Numbered from the stretch's first letter, positions 1-7,176 are shown. The stretch: DNA of 35,866 bases from Bacteroidota bacterium (GCA_947449515.1 CANFSD010000003.1:1-35866); one strand, 5' to 3'. Numbers and translations: made by a program. The notes: generated by a model from the sequence alone, not told the origin.

Positions 1-18
1 TGAACTATGATTTGCCAT
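1..18 (-). CDS. rpsT: Start of probable 30S ribosomal protein S20 (partial, runs off left edge)
   Basis: Only six codons are inside the window, read leftward from an ATG at 18-16, giving MANHSS. Ribosomal protein S20 typically starts MANHKS, so this small basic 16S-binding protein is the best guess. A good promoter (73-101, minus strand) lies upstream, leaving a leader of roughly 50 bases, which fits a ribosomal protein gene. Six residues cannot prove identity; the sequence left of base 1 would settle it. Confidence 0.4.
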
Positions 19-72
19 TTTCTAAATACTTATCTGTTTAATAATTCCTCTTATTGTCCTTAAAAGGGAGGG

Positions 73-101
73 CAAATATAGGCATTTGTGGATAAAATCA
101 A
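73..101 (-). promoter_or_regulatory. Bacteroidota-type promoter reading left
   Basis: On the minus strand TATATTTG (80-73) matches the -7 consensus TAnnTTTG, and TTG (101-99) sits 18 bases upstream as the -33 element. It lies downstream of the Fe-S carrier gene and upstream of the ATG at 18, so it probably drives the gene that leaves the window. Confidence 0.5.
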
Positions 102-122
102 AAGTTCCATAAAAAATTATCC

Positions 123-449
123 TCAAACTGAGAAACTTTCACCGCAACTACAAGTACGTGAGGCATTTGGATTGTTGAAAGTGAATCCTTTTCCATTTAG
201 CCCATCTGTGAAATCTAACTCGGTTCCGAATAGATAAAGAACTGAACGCTTGTCTGTTACAACCCTTACTCCGTTATTATTGAAAATTTCGTCGCCTTGC
301 TTTTCTTGGTTGTCAAAATCCAATTTATAAGATAATCCAGAGCAACCTCCACTTTCTACACCAACTCTTAAAAAATAGCTTTGATCGTAATTTTGCTCTT
401 CAATTAATTGTCCTATTCTGGTTTTGGCTTTATCGCTAACAGTAATCAT
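123..449 (-). CDS. A-type iron-sulfur cluster carrier (IscA/SufA/HesB family)
   Basis: A 108-residue protein of normal length for the HesB/IscA family, which carries Fe-S clusters from the assembly scaffold to apo-proteins in the cytoplasm. The three conserved cysteines are present: C36 in GGCSG, and C100 and C102 in the C-terminal CSCG. The start is the ATG at 449, about 20 bases downstream of a good -7 element (469-476). It is transcribed alone, divergently from the paaH-like gene, with no suf or isc genes in the window. IscA, SufA and ErpA cannot be told apart from the sequence alone, so no symbol is given. The family call is secure. Confidence 0.9.
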   Translation of the reverse strand: MITVSDKAKTRIGQLIEEQNYDQSYFLRVGVESGGCSGLSYKLDFDNQEKQGDEIFNNNGVRVVTDKRSVLYLFGTELDFTDGLNGKGFTFNNPNASRTCSCGESFSV

Positions 450-468
450 GGTTCTTTGTAATTGGACA

Positions 469-501
469 CAAATTTAACTTATAATTTTAAAAGCCATGCA
501 A
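469..501 (-). promoter_or_regulatory. Promoter of the Fe-S carrier gene
   Basis: Minus-strand TAAATTTG (476-469) fits TAnnTTTG, with TTG (501-499) 22 bases upstream. The -7 box ends about 20 bases before the start codon at 449, giving a very short leader. Confidence 0.55.
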
Positions 502-521
502 AGCACTTCGTACTTTTTAAG

Positions 522-529
522 TAAATTTG
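522..529 (+). promoter_or_regulatory. -7 element of the paaH-like gene
   Basis: TAAATTTG fits the Bacteroidota -7 consensus and lies 19 bases before the ATG at 549. A clear -33 TTG at the right spacing is not obvious. The same octamer serves the divergent Fe-S carrier gene on the other strand. Confidence 0.45.
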
Positions 530-548
530 ACAAGATTAATCTTTTTAT

Positions 549-1400
549 ATGTTAGAAATACAAACGATTGCCATTGCAGGCGCTGGAACAATGGGAAGTG
601 GAATAGCCCAAGTTTGTGCCAATTCAGGTTATCAAACTATTTTGTTCGACATTAACCCAGCAGTTTTGGATCGGGCAAAAAGTGCTATTGAAAAATCATT
701 GAATTTTCTAGTAGAGAAACAAAAAATTACTGAAAAGGCTAAGCTCGAAACTATAGCTAGGATCAAATTCACTACCCAAATAAACGACTTGATTGCAGAT
801 TTAATCATTGAGGCGGTGATAGAGCGACTAGAAGTTAAACATGAATTTTTTCAAGCGGTTGCTGCATTAAACAATAATAAATGTCTGCTGGCAAGCAATA
901 CTTCTTCCATACCTATCACCCAAATAGCAGCTAAAATTCCCTATCCAGAGCGGGTTTTGGGAATTCATTTTTTTAACCCTGCTCCGCAAATGAAGTTGGT
1001 TGAAATAATTAGTGGCGTTCAAACACATCCTGAAAATGCGCAAAAGTGCAAACAACTCATTGAAGGAATGGGAAAAACTTGTGTAATGGCTAACGATGCT
1101 CCTGGTTTTATTGTAAACAGGGTAGCACGTCATTACTACGTTGAAGGTTTAAAAGTATTAGAAGAAAAGGTAGGTAGCCATGAAACTATTGACGCTTTGA
1201 TGGAAAGTAGCGGCTTTAAAATGGGACCTTTTAAATTGATGGATTTAATTGGTGTTGACACCAATTTTTCAGTAACTAGCAGTATCTATCAACTTTTTCA
1301 CCAAGACGGCAAATTTAGACCTAGTAGAATTCAACAACAAAAAGTAGATGCGGGCCATTTTGGTCGTAAATCAGGTAAAGGTTTTTATTCCTATGAATAG
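549..1400 (+). CDS. paaH: 3-hydroxyacyl-CoA dehydrogenase (PaaH / 3-hydroxybutyryl-CoA dehydrogenase type)
   Basis: A 283-residue cytoplasmic enzyme of the usual single-function length. It oxidises an (S)-3-hydroxyacyl-CoA to the 3-oxoacyl-CoA with NAD(P)+. The N-terminal Rossmann motif GAGTMGSG starts at residue 11; NTSS and the IHFFNPAP-to-VEIISG stretch form the conserved active-site region; the helical 3HCDH C-terminal domain follows (NDAPGFIVNRV, then GPFKLMDLIGVD). paaABC lie about 3 kb away and a paaG-like gene near 29.4 kb, so a role in phenylacetate breakdown (3-hydroxyadipyl-CoA oxidation) is likely. A general fatty-acid or hydroxybutyrate role cannot be excluded. Its stop overlaps the next gene by 8 bases, suggesting translational coupling. 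Confidence 0.85.
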   Translation: MLEIQTIAIAGAGTMGSGIAQVCANSGYQTILFDINPAVLDRAKSAIEKSLNFLVEKQKITEKAKLETIARIKFTTQINDLIADLIIEAVIERLEVKHEFFQAVAALNNNKCLLASNTSSIPITQIAAKIPYPERVLGIHFFNPAPQMKLVEIISGVQTHPENAQKCKQLIEGMGKTCVMANDAPGFIVNRVARHYYVEGLKVLEEKVGSHETIDALMESSGFKMGPFKLMDLIGVDTNFSVTSSIYQLFHQDGKFRPSRIQQQKVDAGHFGRKSGKGFYSYE

Positions 1401-1899
1401 AGAAGAATTTTATATTAGAGATGCGAGCTTGGTTGATATTGTTGCCATTACCGATATATACAATGAATCCATTCTCACAGATGTGGCTACTTTTGATACA
1501 GAACCTAAAAGCATTGAAGACAGGGTAAATTGGTTCAATGCCCACGACGAAAAACATCCAATTATTGTAGCTTGTGTGGAAGACAAAGTGGTTGGTTGGG
1601 CAAGTTTAAGTATTTGGAGTGATAGGCCTGCCTATAATGGCACAGCCGAGGTTTCTGTATACGTGGATGCAAAATATAGAAATATGGGTATGGGCGGCCA
1701 ACTTATTGAAGAGTTGGTTTATCAGGCCAATTCAAACGGTTTACATTATTTGCTTTCACGCATTACCATGGGCAATGAAACCAGCATTCGTTTACATAAA
1801 CGTTATGGCTTTGAAACTATTGGGGTAATGCATGAGGTGGGCCATAAATTTGGAATTTATTTGGACGTAACACTCATGGAAAAAGTTTTAGAAAACTAG
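1393..1899 (+). CDS. GNAT acetyltransferase, phosphinothricin/methionine-sulfone acetyltransferase type
   Basis: From the ATG at 1393 this encodes 168 residues, the usual size of the PAT/Bar/MddA branch of GNAT enzymes, which move an acetyl group from acetyl-CoA to the amine of small amino-acid-like substrates. Visible family features are the N-terminal YIRDASLVDIVAI, the AEVSVYVD strand, the acetyl-CoA loop YRNMGMGGQL, and NETSIRLHKRYGF in the C-terminal half. A start at 1348 is open but would lie deep in paaH, whereas the ATG at 1393 gives the family N-terminus and an 8-base overlap. The substrate cannot be read from sequence. It is probably cotranscribed with paaH without an obvious functional link. 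Confidence 0.85.
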   Translation: MNREEFYIRDASLVDIVAITDIYNESILTDVATFDTEPKSIEDRVNWFNAHDEKHPIIVACVEDKVVGWASLSIWSDRPAYNGTAEVSVYVDAKYRNMGMGGQLIEELVYQANSNGLHYLLSRITMGNETSIRLHKRYGFETIGVMHEVGHKFGIYLDVTLMEKVLEN

Positions 1900-1922
1900 T
1901 ATAGTTTGTAAATTATCATCAA

Positions 1923-2423
1923 ATGAAAAAGTCGTTTCAACTTATATTTTTACTGGTATTAGTTATGCTATTTTCTACTTGTAAAAAGGCAGCAAAAAAT
2001 ATAACGAACCAAGATTTCTTTCCCAGTGTTTTGGTAGATTTTTATATCAATTTAGATTTACCCCTCTATGCAGATTTGAACTTTCCCAATGGGTATGTTT
2101 ATGAAAGAAATTATGGGTACAAAACGCGTGGTGTAATTGTATATAATACAGGTTATACAGGACCCGACCAATATGTGGCTTTTGATCGTTCCTGTCCTTA
2201 TAATGTTGACAGTTCTTGCAGTGTTGTTAGTGTAGACAGTTCTACACTTTATTATCGATGCGGTCAATATACTGGAGTTGGAGGTAGATTTGTACCTTGT
2301 TGCAATTCAAAATTTGTTGCCAGCAATGGAGGCCAAATGGAAGGACCCGCCAACAGGCCCTTGCGCCAATATTATGTGAGTATTTTAGGCAGGCAACTAC
2401 ACATTACCAATACCTTACAATAA
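1923..2423 (+). CDS. Rieske-fold-like lipoprotein lacking the iron-sulfur ligands
   Basis: A 166-residue protein with a hydrophobic signal segment (residues 5-18) and a likely lipidated cysteine, C20, so it probably sits in the cell envelope. The C-terminal half lines up with Rieske domains: C91-P-Y where Rieske proteins have C-x-H, then V-P-C126-C-N-S-K-F where they have C-P-C-H-G-S-x-F, then GPANRPLRQYYV and GRQLHI, which match the conserved GPA-x-x-PL-x-x-Y and the last strand. Both ligand histidines are replaced (by Y and C) and one ligand cysteine by V, so a normal 2Fe-2S Rieske cluster is not expected. Extra cysteines C99, C113 and C127 could form disulfides. Similar uncharacterised lipoproteins are common in Bacteroidota, as far as I recall. 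The fold assignment is inference from motif order; no function is claimed. Confidence 0.7.
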   Translation: MKKSFQLIFLLVLVMLFSTCKKAAKNITNQDFFPSVLVDFYINLDLPLYADLNFPNGYVYERNYGYKTRGVIVYNTGYTGPDQYVAFDRSCPYNVDSSCSVVSVDSSTLYYRCGQYTGVGGRFVPCCNSKFVASNGGQMEGPANRPLRQYYVSILGRQLHITNTLQ

Positions 2424-2442
2424 TTTTATTATATTCGTGTGT

Positions 2443-2679
2443 ATGACAAGTTTATCAAAATACACTCGCTTTGTTTTTTGTGCACTCTTGCTTAGCACTA
2501 AGGTCTATTCAAGTGGGATAACTGGTTCTGCAGGAAATGAACTTTTGTATATCTATTTACTATTACTTTCCTTTTTTTTATTAATGCTCGGAATTGATTA
2601 CGGCATCAAATTTTCAATTAGAAAATTTCAAGAGTGGAAAAGAAATCGACAAACACAAGCTTTGGGTGATTTAAGCTAA
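2443..2679 (+). CDS. Small membrane protein of unknown function
   Basis: From the ATG at 2443 this is a 78-residue protein; a GTG two codons earlier is possible but less likely. The N-terminus (residues 8-24) resembles a signal sequence ending near VYSSG. One strong membrane segment (about residues 35-53) follows, then a basic tail (KFQEWKRNRQ) that should face the cytoplasm. It begins 19 bases after the Rieske-like lipoprotein gene and may share its transcript. Its 3' end overlaps the end of the convergent glucosaminidase gene by 9 bases. I recognise no family. Confidence 0.55.
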   Translation: MTSLSKYTRFVFCALLLSTKVYSSGITGSAGNELLYIYLLLLSFFLLMLGIDYGIKFSIRKFQEWKRNRQTQALGDLS

Positions 2680-3270
2680 ATAAGCATGCATCCAATTCAT
2701 TTTTGGCGACCCATCCAATTGTTGTTGAGGAAAATCAAATCTGTATAATTGGTGCTTTCTAATGGCGCTTGAAATTTTGTTTACCCAAATCATTCCAGCA
2801 GAAGAATAATAAGATTTATTCATACAGGTAAGCCATACCAAATAATCTTTGTTCTCTTTTAAAAATGGGTAATAGCTTTTGCGTTTTATAATGGTACAAA
2901 AATGGCCATAAGATGCTTCATCAGATAAATAACTTCTGTAAGCAGATTTATAGGGTATTCCCTGTTCTGGCAGGTGATTCTTGCCTTTAATGCCAAAATG
3001 GTTGCGTAGCATTTTACAGTTTTCTCCAGAACCATGTCCAGATTCTATCAATGCTACCCCCAATATAATACTTGCTGGTATACCCGTTTTTGCAGATAAA
3101 CTTTGTGCCAATGGGGCATAGGTGATTATGTAGCTATTGGCAGTTAAATTTTGTGCTGCTAGTTGATTCATAAAAAACAAGCTCAACACAAACACAAGAA
3201 AGTTGTGTTGTATGTTTCCTGATTTTTTTGCTATTAGCATAGGGCGATATTTTAGGTGTGCGATTTTCAA
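2671..3270 (-). CDS. Secreted glucosaminidase-domain peptidoglycan hydrolase
   Basis: A 199-residue protein with an N-terminal hydrophobic stretch ending in LAAQ, a typical Bacteroidota signal cleavage site. The GH73-type glucosaminidase domain covers about residues 55-180: AKTGIPASIILGVALIESGHG holds the likely catalytic Glu, then NHFGIKG, a second acidic stretch around SYLSDEASYGHF, and KNKDYLVWL-like repeats. Such enzymes cut between N-acetylglucosamine and N-acetylmuramic acid in cell-wall glycan. The start may be the second Met (3240), giving a more compact signal peptide. A promoter at 3367-3395 fits either start. There is no LysM or other wall-binding domain. Confidence 0.8.
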   Translation of the reverse strand: MKIAHLKYRPMLIAKKSGNIQHNFLVFVLSLFFMNQLAAQNLTANSYIITYAPLAQSLSAKTGIPASIILGVALIESGHGSGENCKMLRNHFGIKGKNHLPEQGIPYKSAYRSYLSDEASYGHFCTIIKRKSYYPFLKENKDYLVWLTCMNKSYYSSAGMIWVNKISSAIRKHQLYRFDFPQQQLDGSPKMNWMHAYLA

Positions 3271-3366
3271 TTCCTAGGGAAATGAAGTTCTATTAACACC
3301 CACAAAGATCCCCTATATTGAAGCTATAAAATGCACAGCAATTGCCCGTGTGTCTTATAATAGGCT

Positions 3367-3395
3367 CAAAATTAAAAAATTATTAAATGTCGCAA
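3367..3395 (-). promoter_or_regulatory. Promoter of the glucosaminidase gene
   Basis: Minus-strand TAATTTTG (3374-3367) fits TAnnTTTG, with TTG (3395-3393) 18 bases upstream. Transcription would start near 3360, leaving a leader of about 90 bases before the ATG at 3270. The interval 3271-3579 otherwise holds only the palindrome at 3465 and the terminator at 3521; I see no gene in it. Confidence 0.5.
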
Positions 3396-3464
3396 TTGGT
3401 CTTATATCGTTGCAGTAAGTAATAGCTGTTTAATGAGACAGGTCAAATTATTTCATTTTGGGAG

Positions 3465-3480
3465 TTCGGTTCGAACCGAA
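3465..3480. repeat. 16-bp perfect palindrome of the GGTTCGAACC class
   Basis: TTCGGTTCGAACCGAA is a perfect palindrome followed on the plus strand by TTATTTTTTTT. As RNA it could fold to a 6-bp stem with a TCGA loop, but no plus-strand gene ends nearby. The same core recurs at 10094, 13196 and, with one change, at 27616. Confidence 0.7.
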
Positions 3481-3520
3481 TTATTTTTTTTGAAGCAATG
3501 GAAACAGGCTTATCCACCAA

Positions 3521-3561
3521 AAAAATAGCCCCATAAACTTAAATGTTACGGGGCTATTTTT
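3521..3561 (-). terminator. Terminator downstream of paaC
   Basis: AAAAATAGCCCC (3521-3532) pairs perfectly with GGGGCTATTTTT (3550-3561) around a 17-base loop. It lies 18 bases beyond the paaC stop codon. The A/T-rich base of the stem gives a U-run on either strand, so it could work both ways. It marks the end of the paa operon here. Confidence 0.85.
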
Positions 3562-3579
3562 ATCTTAAGGCTTTACTTT

Positions 3580-4344
3580 TCACCATTCTGCCGTTGGGTC
3601 GTACCTAAATACTTCGCTCATTTCTTCAACCAATGGCGACAATTCTGCGGTGTGTTGACCAATTCTTCCACCAAAAACTGGTTTCCAGTTGGAAGAAGCG
3701 GGTATTTCTATTCCTGCTTTAATTAAATATGGAGTAATATTTGCCAACCATTTTTCTTGCAAAATATCTTCACCTTCAAAAATACCTTCAGCAATTAATT
3801 GGTCTTCAAAAGCACTTTTTTCAAACATACCTAAAGCATAATTCCAGGCATCATTGAAAGCGGTTTGCATGCGGCTATGACTTTCTTCATTGGCCGAACC
3901 TAATTTTACTAACCAAGTATTTGCATGAAACACGTGGTATTTAAGTTCCCCTTTTACCTTGCGTGCAACTTTTGCTAATGGCTCATAGCTCGAATTTGCT
4001 AAAGCTTCAAAGCGCAATTGGTCGGCATGGTCATACAAAAAGTGACGCACCAAACTAAAATCATATTCGCCATTTGGCAATTCTACCAATTGTGAATTGT
4101 GAAACTGATTTGCATTTCTAGTAAAGGCAACTGTATCGGGCTCTTGCTCGCCTAAATCATGTAACAATTGATAAATTGCTTGCGCCTGTCCAATTTTATC
4201 TTGCGCCATACTACTAAAAGAAATATCTTCTTCCAAAATTGGTCCAAGTCCTGTCCATTCGCTATTTCTATGGCCAATAATTAATAGGTCGTCTGCCATT
4301 TTATAGAGCAATTCTTTGATTGCTTCGGTGCTATTTTGATTCAT
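3580..4344 (-). CDS. paaC: Phenylacetyl-CoA epoxidase subunit PaaC
   Basis: A 254-residue ferritin-like helical protein matching PaaC (KMADDLLIIGHRNSEWTG, SFSSMAQDKIGQAQAIY, YDFSLVRHFLYDHADQLRFEAL, KGELKYHVFHANTWLVKLG). PaaC is the structural, catalytically inactive partner that forms the PaaAC core of the multicomponent monooxygenase converting phenylacetyl-CoA to its ring-1,2-epoxide with O2 and NADPH-derived electrons. It starts 8 bases after paaB ends and is the last gene before a strong terminator. paaD and paaE, which often follow, are absent from this position. Confidence 0.93.
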   Translation of the reverse strand: MNQNSTEAIKELLYKMADDLLIIGHRNSEWTGLGPILEEDISFSSMAQDKIGQAQAIYQLLHDLGEQEPDTVAFTRNANQFHNSQLVELPNGEYDFSLVRHFLYDHADQLRFEALANSSYEPLAKVARKVKGELKYHVFHANTWLVKLGSANEESHSRMQTAFNDAWNYALGMFEKSAFEDQLIAEGIFEGEDILQEKWLANITPYLIKAGIEIPASSNWKPVFGGRIGQHTAELSPLVEEMSEVFRYDPTAEW

Positions 4345-4352
4345 GTAATTAT

Positions 4353-4718
4353 CTAAACTCCCTTTTTGTATTTATTAATTTTCTCCATCACTTTATAGCC
4401 ACCAGCTTCGCGGTATTGCTTCTCTGGAACAGTGTCAAAAATGTCGGAATCATCATATTCAGATGCAAACACATCGCGTGTTTTCACCACCCAAATATTT
4501 ACACTAAAACCTCTTCTTCCATATTGTTCTTTGCCAAAGAGAAAAGCCATTTCTGCATTTGGTGCATGAACAATGCCCACATGCATGTGTTGGTCGCCTC
4601 TTTTCTTTTGGTGAAAAACTTCATAGGTTTCCCATTGGTCCAATTCGTTTAAAGGTGCAATTGGATTTTCAATTTCTATTTCTGCTCGTGTAACACGAGG
4701 GTCGAGTGATTTAATCAT
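4353..4718 (-). CDS. paaB: Phenylacetyl-CoA epoxidase subunit PaaB
   Basis: From the ATG at 4718 this encodes 121 residues. A TTG two codons earlier is open but overlaps no better context. PaaB is a small non-catalytic subunit of the phenylacetyl-CoA epoxidase, needed for complex assembly and activity. Typical stretches are WETYEVFHQKKRGDQHMHVGIVHA, NAEMAFLFGKEQYGRR and NIWVVKT. The gene begins 6 bases after the paaA stop and is followed at 8 bases by paaC, so the three are translated from one message. Confidence 0.93.
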   Translation of the reverse strand: MIKSLDPRVTRAEIEIENPIAPLNELDQWETYEVFHQKKRGDQHMHVGIVHAPNAEMAFLFGKEQYGRRGFSVNIWVVKTRDVFASEYDDSDIFDTVPEKQYREAGGYKVMEKINKYKKGV

Positions 4719-4724
4719 GGTCAA

Positions 4725-5711
4725 TTATGCTAAAGGTACAATGTATTTTGATTCCGTTGTGTTTAATGCTTCACGAACCCATCTTCCGCGTTCTTCAGCA
4801 TTTCTGCGAACGGCTAAACGCTCTGCATTACAAGGACCGCCACCATTTATTACTTTTTTAAATTCGTCCCAATCTGGCTCAGTATATTCCCAAACACCTT
4901 CTTCGTTTTTCTTTAAATTAGGATCAGGAATAACCAAACCTAAATCCCAAATTTTTGGCACATACATGTTTAAGAATTGTTGGCGCATATCATCGTTACT
5001 TGCCATTTTCACTTTCCATCGCATTAAGATTTCTGTATGGTTAGAAATTTTATCGGAAGGACCAAAGAAGTGCATGATTGGTGGCCACCAACGGGTTAAA
5101 GCTCCTTGCACCATTTCTCTTTGTTTTTGGGTTCCTGTAGCCAAGGTAACTACATTGTCGTGACCATATTTTAAGTGGAAAGACTCTTCAGTACAAATTC
5201 TATCTAATGCGCGGCAATAAGGTCCGTAGCTACCTTTGGCATTGGCAACTTGGTTGATGATAGCACCCGCATCAATAAGCCACGCTATAATACATGCATC
5301 TGCCCAAGTAAAGGCAGGATAATTAAATACATTCGAATATTTTGATTTGCCAATAATCAAATCGTTGATCATAGCTTCTCTGCTTTTACCAAGTGTTTCG
5401 GCAGCGCTGTATAACAATTGCGCGTGGCCGACTTCGTCTTGCACTTTTGCCATTAAGGCAAGTTTTCTTCTAAAACCAGGTGCACGAGTAATCCACGTTC
5501 CTTCGGGAAGCGCACCAATAATTTCACTATGTGCATGTTGTTCAATCATCCTAATTAATTGTTTGCGGTACTCTTTTGGCATCCAATCTTTAGGTTCAAT
5601 TTTTTCACCCGCTGCAATTCGTTTTTCAAAAGCTTCTAATTTTTGCGGATCTTCATTCGCAATCATTGCTGCAGCCTTGTCGTTAGGGTCGATGTAAGCA
5701 TTTCCGTACAT
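4725..5711 (-). CDS. paaA: Phenylacetyl-CoA epoxidase catalytic subunit PaaA
   Basis: The di-iron oxygenase subunit that epoxidises the aromatic ring of phenylacetyl-CoA. From the ATG at 5711 it has 328 residues, slightly longer than the roughly 310 of enteric PaaA. The open frame runs on to 5789 but that part overlaps the tetR 3' end and lacks family character, whereas MYGNAYIDPNDK is a natural start. The four-helix carboxylate/histidine ligands are visible as IEQHAHSEIIGALPE, KVQDEVGHAQLLY (ExxH) and CTEESFHLKYGHD (E-x-x-H pair). It starts 16 bases after the TetR gene, so the regulator and epoxidase share an operon. Confidence 0.93.
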   Translation of the reverse strand: MYGNAYIDPNDKAAAMIANEDPQKLEAFEKRIAAGEKIEPKDWMPKEYRKQLIRMIEQHAHSEIIGALPEGTWITRAPGFRRKLALMAKVQDEVGHAQLLYSAAETLGKSREAMINDLIIGKSKYSNVFNYPAFTWADACIIAWLIDAGAIINQVANAKGSYGPYCRALDRICTEESFHLKYGHDNVVTLATGTQKQREMVQGALTRWWPPIMHFFGPSDKISNHTEILMRWKVKMASNDDMRQQFLNMYVPKIWDLGLVIPDPNLKKNEEGVWEYTEPDWDEFKKVINGGGPCNAERLAVRRNAEERGRWVREALNTTESKYIVPLA

Positions 5712-5727
5712 AATGTTTCTATAAATT

Positions 5728-6342
5728 TTAAGGTTTGTAATTAATATCAGTGATAAGTTTTTTTCTGAGACCACCCATAACAAAATCACTTATGTGATTG
5801 GCAATTTCCTTTGCCTGCATTTTGCCATCAGGATGGTACCATTCGTTGATCCAATTCACGCTACTAAGAATACTTAGTACAGCAAATTTTTTGTCTACAT
5901 GCTCAAAAATATCTTCTTGAATACCATTTTCAACAATGGCAGTAAATTCATGTTCGTAGCTGTTTCGTAAGCGCATAAATTCTTGCAAAGATGCCGCAGG
6001 TAAGCTGCGCCATTCTTTTAAAAAAACAGCACTTTTATCCATGTCGTCTGTAATAATTTTAACATGCTGGTAAATTGCCTCACGAAGTTTTTCCTCCGCA
6101 TTGAAATAAATGTCATTTACCTCTGCAATGGCCAGAATAAATTTCTGCGCCATACCAAAACAAATCAATTCTAAAATTTCGTCCTTTGATTTAATGTGGT
6201 GGTACAAACTAGCGGCTTCAATACGCATGGCGCTGGCAATGTCTCTCATGGAGCTTGCCTCGTATCCTTTTTGCCTAAATAGCTGAGCAGCAACTACTAC
6301 TATCTGTTCCTTTCTGCTCAAACCTTCAAAATTTGTACTCAT
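5728..6342 (-). CDS. TetR-family regulator, probable repressor of the paa operon (PaaR-like)
   Basis: A 204-residue protein with an N-terminal helix-turn-helix (about residues 10-58: AAQLFRQKGYEASSMRDIASAM, LYHHIKSKDEIL) and a helical C-terminal ligand/dimerisation domain of TetR type. It is the first gene of the tetR-paaA-paaB-paaC block. Its promoter carries an inverted repeat (6345-6358) just inside the expected transcription start, so it most likely represses itself and the epoxidase genes. By analogy with PaaR of Thermus the inducer would be phenylacetyl-CoA or a later CoA intermediate; that is inference. Other TetR proteins of fatty-acid control look similar. Confidence 0.85.
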   Translation of the reverse strand: MSTNFEGLSRKEQIVVVAAQLFRQKGYEASSMRDIASAMRIEAASLYHHIKSKDEILELICFGMAQKFILAIAEVNDIYFNAEEKLREAIYQHVKIITDDMDKSAVFLKEWRSLPAASLQEFMRLRNSYEHEFTAIVENGIQEDIFEHVDKKFAVLSILSSVNWINEWYHPDGKMQAKEIANHISDFVMGGLRKKLITDINYKP

Positions 6343-6344
6343 AA

Positions 6345-6358
6345 CTAACGTTTGTTAG
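6345..6358. promoter_or_regulatory. TetR operator (inverted repeat)
   Basis: CTAACGTTTGTTAG contains perfect CTAAC/GTTAG half-sites with a 4-base centre. It lies between the -7 box (6360-6367) and the tetR start codon (6342), where a bound repressor would block initiation. It differs at one position from CNAACGNNCGTTNG, the pattern I recall for PaaR of Thermus thermophilus. Confidence 0.7.
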
Positions 6359-6359
6359 A

Positions 6360-6389
6360 CAAAAATATCAAATGAGCATAGTTTTCCAA
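6360..6389 (-). promoter_or_regulatory. Promoter of the tetR-paaABC operon
   Basis: Minus-strand TATTTTTG (6367-6360) matches TAnnTTTG, with TTG (6389-6387) 19 bases upstream. Initiation would fall within or beside the operator at 6345-6358. Confidence 0.6.
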
Positions 6390-6421
6390 GGTAAATTTTT
6401 TTTAAGCGCAGAAAATTGACA

Positions 6422-7129
6422 TTATCCAAGCACAAATACACAAGGGATTTTATGGATTTCGGGTTTTTGGTTTTTCCATTGGGCCATGGTTTTTGTTTTC
6501 ACCCATCCTTTGTGAGAACTGATATTGCATGCTATGCACAATTTTGTTTGCGAATTACATTGGGCAATGAGTTCATCCAACAATTGTAAATTACGGTAGG
6601 GGGTTTCCATAAAAATTTGTGAAACCCCTCTGTGGGCTTGAGATTCGAGCTCCTTAATTCTTTTAATTTTTGGCGCTTTATCAATGGGTAAATAACCAGA
6701 AAAAGTAAATTGTTGGCCATTAAAGCCACTACCCATTAAGGCCATCATCATACTAGAAGCTCCTGGTAAGGGAATAACCTCTATGTTTTTTGCCTGCGCT
6801 AATGCAACCAAAGCCGAGCCTGGATCGGCAATGCAGGGTAAGCCGGCATCGCTTATTATTCCGGCATCTTGACCCTCTAATGCCTTGATTAAAGCGGGTA
6901 CTTCATTTGGGTTAGTATGCTCATTTAAAAGCCAAATTTGAAGTTCAGCTTGAGCGTTTTCTAGCTGCAACCTTTTTATCAAAGCCCTGGCTTGTTTCTC
7001 GTTCTCAACTACAAAATGTTTAAGGTGGTGCACCATTTTGCGCACCATTTCTGCAATGAAATTATCGGGATTATCCTCACTTAGGAAGTTAGGAATGAGG
7101 TATAATTTACCATAGTTAATAGTGGACAT
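6422..7129 (-). CDS. SAM-dependent tetrapyrrole-methylase-fold protein (RsmI-like)
   Basis: A 235-residue member of the tetrapyrrole (corrin/porphyrin) methylase superfamily, closest in motifs to RsmI, the 16S rRNA C1402 2'-O-methyltransferase. SDAG at 93 and ADPG at 101 correspond to the RsmI SDAG-x-P-x-x-SDPG signature. PLPGASS (120-126) is the second SAM-binding loop, then FSGYLP and FMETPYRN. The N-terminus is more divergent than in true RsmI, which usually carries GTPIGN; here the corresponding stretch reads LYLIPNFLSE. Many Bacteroidota carry such a short paralog, so assigning it to RsmI itself is unsafe. It is transcribed alone, divergently from the PpiD-type gene. Confidence 0.75.
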   Translation of the reverse strand: MSTINYGKLYLIPNFLSEDNPDNFIAEMVRKMVHHLKHFVVENEKQARALIKRLQLENAQAELQIWLLNEHTNPNEVPALIKALEGQDAGIISDAGLPCIADPGSALVALAQAKNIEVIPLPGASSMMMALMGSGFNGQQFTFSGYLPIDKAPKIKRIKELESQAHRGVSQIFMETPYRNLQLLDELIAQCNSQTKLCIACNISSHKGWVKTKTMAQWKNQKPEIHKIPCVFVLG

Positions 7130-7176
7130 AGTGCAAGTTGTTGATTAGTTGGTAGTTAAAACAAAAAAAATAAAGG

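Noticed and set aside
3465..3480. GGTTCGA resembles the T-loop of a tRNA
   Set aside because: There is no acceptor, D or anticodon stem around it, nor around the other copies; it is a simple palindrome.
4717..5697. Plus-strand open frames of 116-148 codons opposite paaA
   Set aside because: They are shadows of the well-supported paaA frame and have no protein-family character.
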